Below, piece after piece: positions 27,901 to 39,180 of a stretch of 64,000 bases of DNA (the stretch's first letter is position 1; each line of letters starts with the position of its first letter). The notes beneath the pieces were generated by a model that did no database searches, was not told where the DNA came from, and worked only from the letters and a program-made list of their open reading frames with translations. Made by a program: the position numbers and the translations under genes. The DNA comes from Trematomus loennbergii (taxonomy: Eukaryota; Chordata; Actinopteri; Perciformes; Nototheniidae): contig JAAOOA010000033.1 in the NCBI GenBank assembly GCA_012861695.1, positions 14,902,434-14,966,433 on the forward strand. Reading direction: 5' to 3'.

Positions 27901-29534
27901 TCTAAGATTAATCATTTATGACGAGGTTCCTTGACAAAAAACAAGAATCTTCTGAGTTGTTGTCTCATTCAAATATGACTTTAATGTCAGAGAATTATAG
28001 TAAACTTGTGAGTTTTTTGTTTTATTATTTCTGAGTTTACTTCTTCCCACGGTTGCTCTGTAACACCTTTTCAACCTATGTGGCTAAATGAACACCATAC
28101 AGAAGATGTTAAGATAGGCTTTCTAAAAGATACTTTCCCATTGCTTTGTATAGAACGTGAGCAGATCAATCTGAAAGTTGTCCAGACCCTCGGCAGTGAC
28201 AAAGTGCAGGTGGGATTAACCTTTATTTTTATCCTGTGCGATTATTATAAAAGTGCTGCATAACTTTTCCGCAGGCTCTTACAAATGCGTCTTTCTTGTG
28301 CTTCTCAGTACGGCGTTACGGTTGTAAAGTACGACAGGAGGGGTTTCAAGCCCCGCCCTCGCCAGCTGCTCCTCACTAACACTTTCGCTGTGCTGGTGGA
28401 CAGGACCAAGATCAAACAGAGGATCGACTACGCTGCTCTGAGAGGTAAAGAGGGGGCAATTTGATACATTATATATGATAAGATATAGAGCGATGTCCTT
28501 TAATCCATGATCACTACTGAGCTCATTTGAATTCCTCTTGCATTGTTATTGCTTAGAGGGGGTTTGAGATTGTATGAGCTACTTATCCATAGACGCTTTA
28601 CAGGAAATGGATGTTTTAATGCACACAGTTTAGAGAAGCAGACAGGAGTACCACCCCTAAAGCTGTAGTTTGGTTAGTCTAGTTTCACCACAGTCACACA
28701 ATTACACAAATGAATGAGGCGGCGGAAGACTAGCAGCTCCTGTGTTCTGCAATGTAAAACTATGGATTTTGTCAATGGATCAGGTGGCTTTGATTAGAGC
28801 AAAGCCGTTTCAGTTCCCCATTGGAAAGATCTGCCTGAAAACAAGATAAAGCAGTGAAACTATAAGAGTTTAATGATCTTATAAAATAACCCTTTCGCCT
28901 TTTACTGACTAAAGAATGTGGCTCAAACGTAATTCAGTGTGATTGTGTTCTTTGGTTCAATAAGTCTAAGCCAGGTTTTCTCTTATCAGGTATCTCTGTG
29001 AGCTCTCTCAGCGACGGGATGTTTGTGCTGCACATGCCCAACGAGGACAATAAGCAGAAGGTACAGTAGGACCCTCAGAAGTGACTGTTTTACCGGTGAC
29101 AAACGACTCTAAATCCATGCTGTGTGTTCCTCAGGGCGATGTGGTGCTGCACTGCCATCATGTGATCGAGGTGGTGACTAAACTATCAATGATGGCCAGC
29201 AAAGTCAACTACGTCAACATCAGCCCGGGCAGGTGAGGCTTCCCTGCCTGCTGCTCTATGGTTATTTGTTGGAAACCCATTATAACTCATCTCTTCCTCC
29301 TGTGTTTTATTTGTCCCCCGCAGCATAAGGTTTGTCGTGGCTCGAGGCAAAGAGGGATTCATTGATTTCGTCAGGGGGTCGGAGCTGAAGGTGGCCAAAG
29401 GCAAGCGAGGACATCTGCTGGTGGTGAGTCAGCGACTGATCTGGAGTCATGTGTTTTGGAAAGGGGATTTTGGGGAGGTAACTGTTCAATCTGATTTCCC
29501 TCCACAGACCGCCCCTCAGATCAACTCTGCATGA
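15901..29534 (+). CDS. myo1c: Unconventional myosin-Ic, nuclear-myosin-I-like isoform
   Basis: Thirty-two coding exons: 15901-15918, 19493-19651, 19742-19857, 20826-21024, 21213-21293, 21442-21621, 21715-21813, 22547-22660, 22753-22824, 22922-23041, 23515-23597, 23732-23837, 23929-24009, 24093-24184, 24303-24397, 24514-24560, 24692-24772, 24917-25023, 25596-25713, 25818-25931, 26070-26144, 26711-26779, 27053-27136, 27235-27394, 27482-27565, 27667-27760, 28154-28209, 28309-28444, 28990-29060, 29135-29232, 29324-29423, 29508-29534. A single-headed actin motor linking membranes, and in the nucleus RNA polymerase, to actin. Motor: P-loop [12 protein letters not shown], switch [10 protein letters not shown], switch II DIYGFE. 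Neck: IQ motifs such as [11 protein letters not shown] and IQSGWRGMKARRR. Tail: basic TH1 ending APQINSA. The first exon gives MRYQGR; an internal start MESALTARD at 19526 would give the short cytoplasmic form. One-base indels at 24917-24920, 26073-26076, 26129-26132 and 27077-27080. Corrected length 1045 residues (human nuclear isoform about 1044). MYO1H is less similar. Confidence 0.92.
18790..18803 (-). promoter_or_regulatory. CTCF-type binding motif
   Basis: CTGCCCCCTGCTGG on the plus strand is the reverse complement of CCAGCAGGGGGCAG, which fits the CTCF core consensus at every constrained position. Occupancy is unknown. Confidence 0.5.
19060..19135 (+). mobile_element. Decayed SINE 3' tail
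   Basis: TTGTAAGTTGCTATGAACAA followed by GTGTCAGCTAAATGAAATG is a diverged copy of the fish SINE tail (consensus style TTGTAAGTCGCTTTGGATAA). Only the tail is recognisable. Confidence 0.55.
26881..26900. repeat. (ATT)n microsatellite
   Basis: Short run of ATT units in the myo1c intron after the first IQ exon. Confidence 0.8.
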
Positions 29535-29788
29535 AGAAACCTAAAACAGCATCCAGTCAAACGGTAATCCTTTTAGCTCACGGGAGGATTGCCGCTTTAG
29601 AAGTTGTCCTTGTTAGTTTGTATCTTGACAAAATGCAGCACAAGCACATGCTCAAACAGAAGGAAGTTCCCTTATTAATTAATACACATCAACTTTATTA
29701 CGAATGTCTTCAATGTTGCAAAAATGACTGATCTTTTTTTATAATAAGAAAACCATAACATGAAGTCTTCACTGTTTTTCAAATGCTC

Positions 29789-29794
29789 TTTATT
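29789..29794 (-). terminator. Polyadenylation signal candidate for the m17 cytokine gene
   Basis: TTTATT on the plus strand is AATAAA on the minus strand, the first such signal after the cytokine stop codon, about 420 bases downstream. Confidence 0.5.
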
Positions 29795-29875
29795 GTCAGT
29801 CATACATAAATACATTTCCATTCTATCAATATAAAATATAATAATGTTTTAACACTGTATCTCTATTGTAAGAGA

Positions 29876-29897
29876 AATAAAAATACTTTGAAATAAA
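29876..29897 (+). terminator. Polyadenylation signal candidates for myo1c
   Basis: Two AATAAA hexamers about 340-360 bases after the myo1c stop codon. Confidence 0.5.
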
Positions 29898-30214
29898 TAA
29901 CATGTTAATAAATATGTCAATAAATAATTAAATATATTTTTGGAAAGTCCAGTACAGTGAGGGGAAAAACAGGATGTTGGGAAGTGTTGTCTGTGTTGGG
30001 AGCTTATTGCTAACTGTAAGTTAGAGAGGATACAGAAACTGTGGGAAATACCCAAGAAAACCCTTAGTCATACAGTAAAACATCATGTAAAAAATGTGAC
30101 TAGCAAAAATAAGATCCTAAAGTACTAACTTGGGTATTATTCCCATAAGTGCTCATTGCCTTCTCTTAGTTTTGCTGTTTTTTGTCGTCACGGTTCTGTT
30201 TCAGCGCTGAGTCA

Positions 30215-31297
30215 TCAGTGTGTTTTCGAAGCCAGAAACAGGAAGTCTCTTGCCAGCCTGGTGAGGTAAAGGTCTAGATCCCGCAGAATGATGTAACCCT
30301 CCACACTGCTGTCCCAAACCGTTTGGGATCCGTTTTGAGGGTTTAATGGTGTAGGAAAGGTTGGCTTTGTCCAAGAACTCCTCATGTAACTCATCTGGAG
30401 AAGAAAACAAAAGTATTATTTATCAAAACCATGGCGTCATTCCTCCAAAATACTTAATGTGGGGGTTAACAATGCGAGTGTGTTTCAGTAAAGAGCTTGT
30501 GGATACCTGGCTGCTGACTTGGCTCATCAGGTCCCTCAGGTCATGCTGAACGTGCCTGATGTTCTGAGGTAGGGTGGTGCCGACCGCCCGAGACACCATC
30601 TGCTCTTTCTCGTCCCCCTCCAGCTGTTTTCTCTTCCGGTCCAGCCTATTCCAATAGGCCTGCATGTCCACAAACGCACTGTGCAGTCGTTCCCAGTCCT
30701 GAACAAGAGAAGGCCACATTATTACATAATAATAATAATAATAATAATGCCGCGCTTAAAGTTGTTAAAGGGGAATTCCAGTCAAAGTTTTACAGTTTTA
30801 TATAGTTTTATATTCTGCAAGAGCAGACTTGACAATGTCTCATGATTGCGGGGGAGAAATGATCAAAACAATGAAACTTGAGAATGTGTTTAGCAGAAAT
30901 ACATCACAGTGATTTTCTATTTGTTTTGAATAAATACTAACCGTGAGCTTTAGCCAGCTGTAGAAATCTGTAGAAAGCAATGGCAGGTCATTTAACTGCC
31001 GGCTTCTGTCCTCGAAGTGCTTATTCCCCAACTGCTGCTCCTTCTATTAAAGTAAAAACATTGAAACATTATGTTTAGTAAGAGAACGCTAGTACCGTCT
31101 ATATAACTATAGAGCAGGGAGTGGTGTGCAGTACTCACGTATTTCTTCTGCAGCTGCTGGACACGGGTTCGGGTTGACCTTGTGAGGCTAAAGGAGTCTT
31201 TGTATTTACTCTTCTGGAGGACTGCAGATGGAGAAAAGGACTTCACACAGCTGAGGACACAGCAAAGGAGGAAGAGAGCTCGCCAGCAAAGAGTCAT
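30215..31297 (-). CDS. m17: IL-6-family helical cytokine (M17/CNTF/LIF-like)
   Basis: Four exons on the minus strand, all in phase 0: 31297-31139, 31043-30942, 30698-30507 and 30394-30215, giving 210 residues with no frameshift. The product should be a secreted four-helix cytokine signalling through gp130/LIF-receptor-type chains. A hydrophobic signal peptide (MTLCWRALFLLCCVLSCVKS) is followed by a helix A candidate LTRSTRTRVQQLQKKY, an acidic middle with DWERLHSAFVDMQAYW, and a last helix VEGYIILRDLDLYLTRLARD, the D-helix pattern of this family. No cysteine follows the signal peptide, which fits CNTF/CLCF1/M17 better than mammalian LIF. The start codon directly follows an acceptor-like tctgtttcag, so a small upstream exon may exist. 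In exon 4 a competing frame is open but lacks the D-helix; the phase-0 join picks the correct one. The family is clear; the M17 label is from recall. Confidence 0.75.
30726..30749. repeat. (AAT)n microsatellite
   Basis: Eight-unit ATA/AAT run in the second m17 intron. Confidence 0.85.
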
Positions 31298-32006
31298 CTG
31301 AAACAGAGATAATGGTTATAGATCATCTGATGTTCACACTTCATTATCTCAAATAGCTAACATTTAACAACACAAAAAAAAGGGGGACCCACAGTATCAC
31401 TTCCAACAACAAATGACAGCGTTCCGGTTAAGCACACTGGTTCTGTTTATGGGAACCTAACTGGCCATTTGCATACCAAGCATTGGAAGGAAGTCCACTA
31501 ATATGTCTAAAACAAAACCCATATCCACAACCTCTACCACGAGGCATCCTCATGCTTTCTTTCTTGTGTTATTCAGTGACACGTTGACAGCTGCACGTTC
31601 ATGGAAACAAAAATGTCCTGATTCCTTAAAATAGTTTCAGTTTGGAAGTATTCGCTCAGCATTGTCACAGACTTTCTTCCTGGTGAGTCAAGCTCTTTCT
31701 CATTCACTGAATGTATGGCAGTGTTCCCTCATGATCTTACTGACAACAAAAGCTAACACAATTCTACACAAATAAACAGCAGAAGTGTCATTGGATGTTA
31801 TCATGCATATACAGAATCACTGCAGCTGTCTGACAGGCCTAATAACATACATTTTGAAGTGTGTTCAAGAAAGAAAAACAGAATGTTACCTACAAATGTT
31901 TCCCTATGTTTACATAAACACCACTGTGCACCTTTTTAAGAAAATAGCCTGCTGTCGTTTGTTTTAAATGCTCACATGATACACTAACCAAAAAGATATA
32001 CCTTGT

Positions 32007-32030
32007 GTGTGTATATATATATATATATAC
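32007..32030. repeat. (TG)n/(TA)n microsatellite
   Basis: Alternating TG then TA run in the spacer upstream of the cytokine gene. Confidence 0.85.
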
Positions 32031-32224
32031 TTATATAGACAAATACTCAAACAATTAATCTTTTCATTTCTAAAATATCTATATTTACAAGATGGTCTTA
32101 CCTTGGAGGAGCAGTGAACAGTAGTAAGATAGCTTCATGTTATAGTAAGGCGTGTGTACTGTTTATATATCTTTCATGTCTTAGTTTCAGTTTCTCGCAT
32201 TGCTGGGCTTTTTTATTGTTTTCC

Positions 32225-32227
<3 letters not shown>

Positions 32228-32260
<33 letters not shown>
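32228..32260. repeat. (TC)n microsatellite
   Basis: About sixteen consecutive TC units. Confidence 0.9.
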
Positions 32261-32263
<3 letters not shown>

Positions 32264-32969
32264 CAGCATCCTGCGGCCTGTGATTCATTCAGAAATGTGA
32301 GTTGGGGAAGCGAGTTATACAGAAATGATTCTACTTAGGGAAAAAGTGTTTTCTTGAGCGAGGAATAAATGTTTAGGGAGTTATAGTCTGCAATTTTAAT
32401 TTTTATAATAAACACTTTCACATTTTGTGCTTTTAGTACATAGTGAGGTTGTTTATTCCAGCATATTTAAAGTTAAATGTCACACTGACAATCAGATAAG
32501 GATGGAACATAAATCTTAATTTGATCTAATTGGCACTTTTGTATTCCCCTGCATGCTTATATTCTGTTTTTCTTCTCTTTAAGGGACACATTTTCTTCAC
32601 AATTACAGCAATGAGTATTACTGCACACTCAAACAGTGACAACACACACAGATACATTGTCTTCTTCCTGTGGAGTGTCATCACATGGTCATGACGATGA
32701 AAGTGGGATGTCTGAAATCTGAAACTTTTTTTCAACAGGGAAACGTTTTGACTGTGCATCTTAAGGGAATATTTGAGGAGTCTCATGATGGACATTAGTA
32801 ATGACTGCCACAGTTTCACTGAATCTCACTAAACAAAAAAAAGTTTTAAAGTTTCCTCTTATCACAACTGTTATCATCCCTGACTGTCATTATTGGAAGT
32901 AGGTGTTTTTTCAGAGTTCTTGACATGAATGCAATCTTATCCCCTGTTTTTTACGTATGCACCTATTTA

Positions 32970-33800
32970 TTTCCAATCCAATCCAACTTTATTTATATAG
33001 CACAACAGAGTTGTACATCAATAAATATATAAAAAGCAGCATACATACATTTAGACAAAACCACTCGGACAAAAAACAAATGCAAAAACACGAGACAATA
33101 AAACCAATTTAAAAGCACAGACTGATAAATCTTATACGAAGTCTGCAAAAGCACGGGAGAATAAAACCAATTTAAAAGCACAGACTGATAAATCTTATAC
33201 GTAGTCTGCAAAAGCACGGGAGAATAAGTGAGTCTTTAAACGAGATTTAAAAACAGGCAAAGTGGGAGCAAGTCTGATCGGGGTTCCAGAGCCTGGGAGC
33301 TGCTACAGCAAAGGCCCGTGGACCGCAAGGAGGAATCTGTCAGCATACCTCAGTGACCATGAGGATGTATAATGTTGTAGGAGTTCTGCCAGGTAAGGTG
33401 GGGCCAAACCATTAAGGGCTTTGCAGGCAAACAATACATTTTTTTAAATCGACTCGATTTTATTGGAAGCCAGTGTAAAGATGCCAGTACAGGTGTAATG
33501 TGCTCGCGCTTGCGTGTTCTCGTGAAAAGGCGAGCAGCAGCATTTTGAACTAGCTGTAAGTGGGAGATGGAAGCCTGGCTAACTCCAACGTAGAGGGCAT
33601 TACAGTAGTCAAGTTTAGTTGTGATAAAACAATGTATCACCCTCTCAAAGTCATTAAAAGAAAGGAAAGGCTTGACCTTTGGTAAAATTCGCAGCTGACA
33701 AAAGCTGGATTTTACAACAGAATTCATCTGTTTATCCAATTTAAAATCCCGATCAATCTGTACACCAAGATTTGTAACATTGGGTTTATATATGGGACCA
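32970..33800 (-). mobile_element. Non-LTR retrotransposon 3' fragment (L2/Rex1-like)
   Basis: On the minus strand, 33739-33350 encodes the end of a reverse transcriptase frame with LDYCNALYVGVSQASISHLQ, QNAAARLFTRTRK and HITPVLASLHWLP, the typical C-terminal block of fish L2/Rex1-type LINEs. It runs into a 3' end with the common fish tail TTTATTTATATAGCAC (plus strand, 32988-33003). 5' truncated, so immobile. It contains a 63-bp tandem duplication at 33098-33226. Confidence 0.75.
33098..33226. repeat. 63-bp tandem duplication inside the LINE fragment
   Basis: Two almost identical 63-bp units start at 33098 and 33161 (both begin ATAAAACCAATTTAAAAGCA) and differ by about one base, so the duplication is recent. 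Confidence 0.85.
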
Positions 33801-34079
33801 GAGAATCAAGCACAAGCGGGGCATTTTGGCCACCAGTGGGTCCAAACACTATCACTTCTGTCTTATTTTCATAAACATTTGAAAGGTTCAAGGCCATCCA
33901 GGCTCTTTATTTAACCAAAACCAACATGTTCTAGCCTATTTTTACTCTTGATTTCAAATGAATTATACAATCTTAAAACCAGATGGGAGAGAGCATCTTA
34001 ATAGAAGATTTAACTATAGCCCTTCTCCTGATTTAGATTTGTGCTGATTAGCTGGCACTTGTTTCTAATGTCTTTATTT

Positions 34080-34197
34080 ACCAAATGATTTTGCTTTTAT
34101 TGATGTTCTCTTTATTTGCTCTGTGTGAAGCACTATGTAACTTGTTTGTTGAAAAAAGTTATGTTCAAATAAAGATGATGATGATGATGATGATATC
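34080..34197 (+). mobile_element. LINE 3' tail with (GAT)n
   Basis: GTGTGAAGCACTATGTAAC, then a stretch ending GTTCAAATAAAGATGATG, then GAT repeats. This is the usual 3' end of fish non-LTR elements. No coding part is attached. Confidence 0.55.
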
Positions 34198-34640
34198 AGT
34201 GACATACATGTCTGTTTTCTGGATCTGGGGCAAAGAAAGGAATCCATCTACTGGAATCCCCGAAGCATCACTTGTGCTATGCAGAGTCATCATTTACGAA
34301 GAAAATAATTAAGAATAAATGGTATTGATCTGTTCTGTTTTCATGCCATATTCCAACCAAACAAGCTTGAAAAGGTGTTGCTTTAATATCTTGTTTTTTG
34401 TGTGGACTACAGGAAAAATTGTTTCCAATAACTAACCTTTGTTTATTTTTTTCGAGTTTGCATCAAGTGTTTTTAATTTGAGTTTTGCATGATCTGCCGC
34501 CTGATATTTTCATGGCTTCTGGTTTTTATGCTTTTGGTTCCTAAATGAAGTGATACTGAATTGTTCTGTTTCATAAATTCTTTCTGTGTAAGCTACCTCT
34601 ACATTTACTGTACTATTCCTGGTAGTGTAATAGAAAGTGT

Positions 34641-34721
34641 TATTGAAAGTATAATGCATCGTCATGGCTTAGGAGTTTCCTTAGCCATGAAAAAAACCGA
34701 AGATGCATTATACTTTCAATA
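34641..34721. repeat. 81-nt foldback with 20-bp perfect outer stem
   Basis: TATTGAAAGTATAATGCATC at 34641-34660 is exactly reverse-complementary to 34702-34721. An inner stem pairs 662-674 with 678-690 (offsets in the 34,000s) with one mismatch and a 3-nt loop; an 11-nt asymmetric bulge separates the two stems. Size and shape resemble a microRNA precursor or a very short MITE. Confidence 0.8.
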
Positions 34722-36039
34722 CTTCTTTACTTCCAGAAAATTGTGCAACCACAAGGAAGTTGACCAATCTTTGGAGGTGAATTCCCAACCGGAGATAAAG
34801 CTAAAGCATGCTACATTGGAAGTAACCCAACATTCAAACTGATTACTACTGGGGGGATATCCTGTCGTCATCATGAAAATTGAATTATGTTCATTAAAAT
34901 GTGTGTTCATGGATCAATGAACTTTGAAGAAGTATAGTTCAAAATGTGGATGATTAGTGTTTTTACTCATCTGGTGTAAGTTGAATCACTGTTCAAAAAA
35001 CATGTCCTCTTTAACCTAGCTGCATTATTGATAATATTTGAATGCTCTTGCTGGTATTTACATTCTAGCGCTTTGATTCCATGTATTTGAGTGATTTATC
35101 ATTCTGATGGTCTTATTGTCACTGGGGCCTTCTCTTTACGCTGCACTTGTGTATACCTGTTTTATTTTTTACCCTGATTATGTGCAGAAAGAGTGTCATT
35201 GTCCTTAGGTCTAATTATCTTACAACCTACTCCAGTTCACGCTGTAAGAATGACACCACAAATGAGAACAAATCAAGCTTGTTGTAAGAGCTTACATTAG
35301 GATCAGGTGACAAATAAAGAGGATTACTTATTTTTCATTTAACAGATATTACATAATATGCATATCTTATTGTGGTGAGAAAAGTTACAGTGTGACTGAA
35401 ACAAACAAAACAAGATGAGATCTTTTGTCAAATTTCCTCTGAGATAAACCTTATGCAATCCGTTTCATAATATCAAAAATCTGCATAAATTCCTCTTCAC
35501 CAGAAAGCTGGTGGTTTGCATCTACCTCTTTGTGGTGTGGGTGATAATTTCACTTTGGCATATCAGTGGGCAGCAGGAGAGTGTAGACGGTTCTTTGTAC
35601 GGTTAATTTGCACAGCTGAGGCCAGAGGTTGTCAGTTTTACAATAAGTTAAGCAGGGTTCAAAGCTCACTCTGTCATGCAATACTATAATGTATCTCCGT
35701 CATACAGTTTCTTACTGCAGTTAACCTATATCCCCCTAGATATTTGTCAGCCAATCTGTTCAAATAAACTGCAGTTGCTTTTTACTTATAGTTTTATCAA
35801 TGATATAGTATTCAATAGTACGGAATTATTAGTGTTAACAATGTATTGCGCCAAATTGTTATGCATAGTTGAAATGAAAAGCTTCTTTTAAACATCATTG
35901 CTGTGAAGAAGCAACCACATGTCATGTATGTTAGTATTACATCGATTTCAATCACTTATTAATTTAGATTACAATAATGCATTTTTACACTACACAAACA
36001 TACTGGGTTTTTGCTGAAAACTGTAAAGGAGGGGAAAAT

Positions 36040-36250
36040 AATACAAGTTCTTAAAGGTGTCCCACAGGGATCTGTATTAGTCCCCTTTTGACTTGTGCTT
36101 TAACCATTATTTATTTTCTACCTGAACATTGTAATGTCAGTCTTTAAGTTCACAACAAATACTTGTATGTGTGCCACCATAAGACAAATCTTCTTCAGGT
36201 TACAGACTGTTTATGAGGACCTCCAAATGTCTTATCCAAAGTTTGTGGCA
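36040..36250 (+). mobile_element. Decayed LINE reverse transcriptase fragment
   Basis: The frame KGVPQGSVLVPF (36055-36090) matches the conserved reverse transcriptase box GVPQGSVLGPLLF of fish LINEs. The following sequence has stops but weakly continues the pattern. A short fossil. Confidence 0.5.
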
Positions 36251-39081
36251 AAACATTTTTGCATTTCATTAACTTTTATACACAAATGTCAATGCCATAA
36301 ATGTGAACAAATACATGCAGAAGACATCAGCATATACCTGTTTTTTCCTTTATACTGTAAGGCATTGCTAGCTGCTACCTTGCATGTTTGCTAACTGCTT
36401 TTTTGACTGGATTGCCATTTTCTGATGTTGTATATACGCACTTTATTTTCAGGTCTCTGAAAAGAAATAAAGGTTATACAAAAAAGTGTTTTGCTTATAA
36501 TAAAATGCTGCCACAATTAGTCAATCAAGATACAAAAAAACACACCAACACACACTTGGAGGAGTTGACTTATAGAAACTGTAAAATAACACACTTAGGG
36601 TCAGTGGGTGGGTCATGGTGTTATGAACAAGTTGACTTCCTCTCAGAAAGAGAAAATGCTGAGTGCTTCTGGAGCTGTCATAATACATCAGGAAATGAGG
36701 AAGGCTTGTATAAGGGGAAGGGCTTCCCTCATTTTCTCAACCCCCTCCCCCTCGTGTATTTCCCTCATACAGTAATTTTAAATTTCCATTGTGACGTGTC
36801 CGGTTTACTCTCAGTCTATTTTCAGTCTCATTCATCGTGGTTTTAGGCCTCTGTTTAGTTTTGTTTTGTCCTTCCCATTTTGAGACTTCCTCAATAACAG
36901 CACTATAGAGATTGCTTCCCTTATTAGGCTTGTGGTAAATTAGATATATTTTTCATCACGTTACATACACAAGTTTCCTGCTAAGTTCCGTAAAACTGTC
37001 TCCTACTAAGCTATCATATTAATATGTCAAATATGATATTTGAAAATAATAATAATGGGATCAAATGTGTAGCAAATGTTTAAGAAATAATTAAAACAGT
37101 TATTGTCTGTCCACCTTGGTTGTGCTTACCTGTTATAATTCAAATCAATTGATAAAATGAAAATAGCACAGCAAATTGAAAAAAAAACTTTTATGGGTAA
37201 AACTCAAAAGTGAATTATTGAATAAAAAGGTTAATGAAAAAGATCTACAAAGCATAGTGCACCGAGATTAAATAAAAATCATTCAAAAAAGATATATCTG
37301 CAACTTCTGTGGTTCCTTGTAATATGAAATATAAAAAATATGAAATGTCTAAATATAAGTTAAATTCCAGCCAGGGACCCTTACTCTTATTTATTTTTTA
37401 ATCATGGAGATTTTTTTGAAGAAGCCAGTGCTACAAGCCTTTAAGGAACTGTTATTTCATTTAATAAAAAGACAACAGCATGATATTTCATTTTACATTC
37501 TCATATTAATGCTATGTTTAAATGCAGAGACAATTCTGTTGCACTGGAAACTGCCTTTTTTCTTCTCTTTTTCTTTACAAGTTGCAACATAAACTCTGCC
37601 TTTTAGAAGAAAAATGAGTAAGAACCTGCACATTAAACAGATCAAAGATAACAAAATAGACATGAAATACACATATATTTGTTTCTGTTCTAATAGAATA
37701 CATTTGAGACAGCGGTAACATCCAAGGTGATAGAGTTGATAAAATGGTCAAGACAGGGACATTTTGCTGTGAAGGAGAACAAAAGACAGCTGCACAAAGT
37801 TTATTTATGACAACAACACATTTTGATCTTGCGTGTGACCTGTTATAAACTCCCCATGATTTATATTTAGTTTGGATCTCTTTAAGAAAGGGCGAGGGTG
37901 TTTGAGGAGAGTGGCCCAATTCACTGCTGGCCGCGACTCTTTTGTAGGGCTTCATACTTTTAAACGTGTTTGTTCATCTATATATTAGAAGACATTATGC
38001 ATACACCTGAAGGTTTTTCACCAATATTTAATGTTTCAGTACCAAGGGTTTTAAACAAATTACACAGGTAGATGTTAATTTAATTTCTTAATACAAATAA
38101 AAAAACATATTTATTGAATGAATACATCAAATAAAGTTGATGGGATTTGATTCCTCTCCCAAAAATAAGTGCCATCTAACTGGAAAGAAATGTACATGTA
38201 ATAGTATTATAAAATTATGAAATTAAGACCCCAGACATAAGACATCTAAAAAATGTAAAGTAGGGTTTGATTTGTGTTTTTGTTTGTTCTACTTTGACAC
38301 TAGAAAAATAGTTTTCACAATAATCTGCTGCTCACTAAGTGCTCACCTCAAATTCAGGTTGAAGAAATATCCATACAAGATTTTGTGACATCACAATTAC
38401 TTGAGAAGCGTAGCATGTTCCAATCTACAATTTACAAAAACATATTCATAAAATAGACATACATCTTAGATTATTTAATGTGAGATGAGGTGTAAAAAAG
38501 GTAATTGTTCATGTTTGTGGTATCAAAATATAGAAATGTATTATTTAGTATTTTAGATGTTTTAAAACTTGTATAGGGGGGACTTTAAAGGTCTTTAGGG
38601 ACATGCAACTATCCGTGCTTGCAACAAATAAGAAGAGTGAGAAGGAGTTGGACCAAAGGTGACATGACAGATGGAGAAACTCATCGTTGAAAGGAAGGTT
38701 TCAGTTCCTCACAGTCACAGACAACGACAGACAAGGCCTTCTTTAAGTTTTGGCTGTAGGTCTTCAGTAAATAGCTCTTAACCATAAACTCATTGTAAAT
38801 AAGAAGCTGGTAACACTAATCATACAGTTAAATAATGCTAAAAATACATTATTTAGAGACAGCTCTACAAGAGCCTTGATTAACCTCTACAATTGTCCCC
38901 ATTTGATCCCGACGGACAAAAACATCTAAGGAGGACAGCTGCACAATCAAAACGGAAAAGATAGCTTTAGATATTTTTTGTTGGGTCACCACCAGCTGGG
39001 TCTTATTTGTTTAGACAGCTTGATGTTTGAAGTCTTGGTCCTTTTTGCGCAACACGTATTGGCTACATTGGATTTTATTCC

Positions 39082-39088
39082 TATAAAA
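39082..39088 (+). promoter_or_regulatory. epd: TATA box of the ependymin gene
   Basis: TATAAAA lies about 100 bases upstream of the ependymin start codon, a suitable distance for a short leader. Fish ependymin genes are highly expressed and tissue-specific, which fits a TATA promoter. Confidence 0.65.
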
Positions 39089-39180
39089 GCTGCAGTAATT
39101 TCAGTGAAAGGTAGATGCGCTTAGGGTTGAGTTTTGCCATCTCCAACTTGATTTAGTGAGTCCCTCTCTAAACCGGTAAA

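Larger units (their letters stand above)
29535..30214. other. Convergent 3' UTR region of myo1c (+) and m17 (-)
   Basis: Plus-strand AATAAA signals at 29876-29881 and 29892-29897 could end myo1c. The first minus-strand signal for the cytokine gene is TTTATT at 29789-29794 on the plus strand. Since that lies on the myo1c side of the myo1c signals, the two 3' UTRs are expected to overlap. Confidence 0.5.
31298..39080. other. Spacer between m17 and ependymin
   Basis: Nearly 8 kb of mostly AT-rich DNA. Recognisable contents are LINE fragments (32970-33800, 34080-34197, about 36040-36250), microsatellites and the foldback at 34641-34721. The cytokine promoter must lie just above 31300 but no TATA box is evident. 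No gene is seen. Confidence 0.5.

Noticed and set aside
30201..30410. Apparent frameshift in the last m17 exon
   Set aside because: The frame with LSYTIKPSKR is open, but the phase-0 join from exon 3 uses the other frame, which carries the D-helix and needs no correction.
36388..36846. A 152-residue open frame in the m17-epd spacer
   Set aside because: No known domain, no splice context and AT-rich composition; it looks random.
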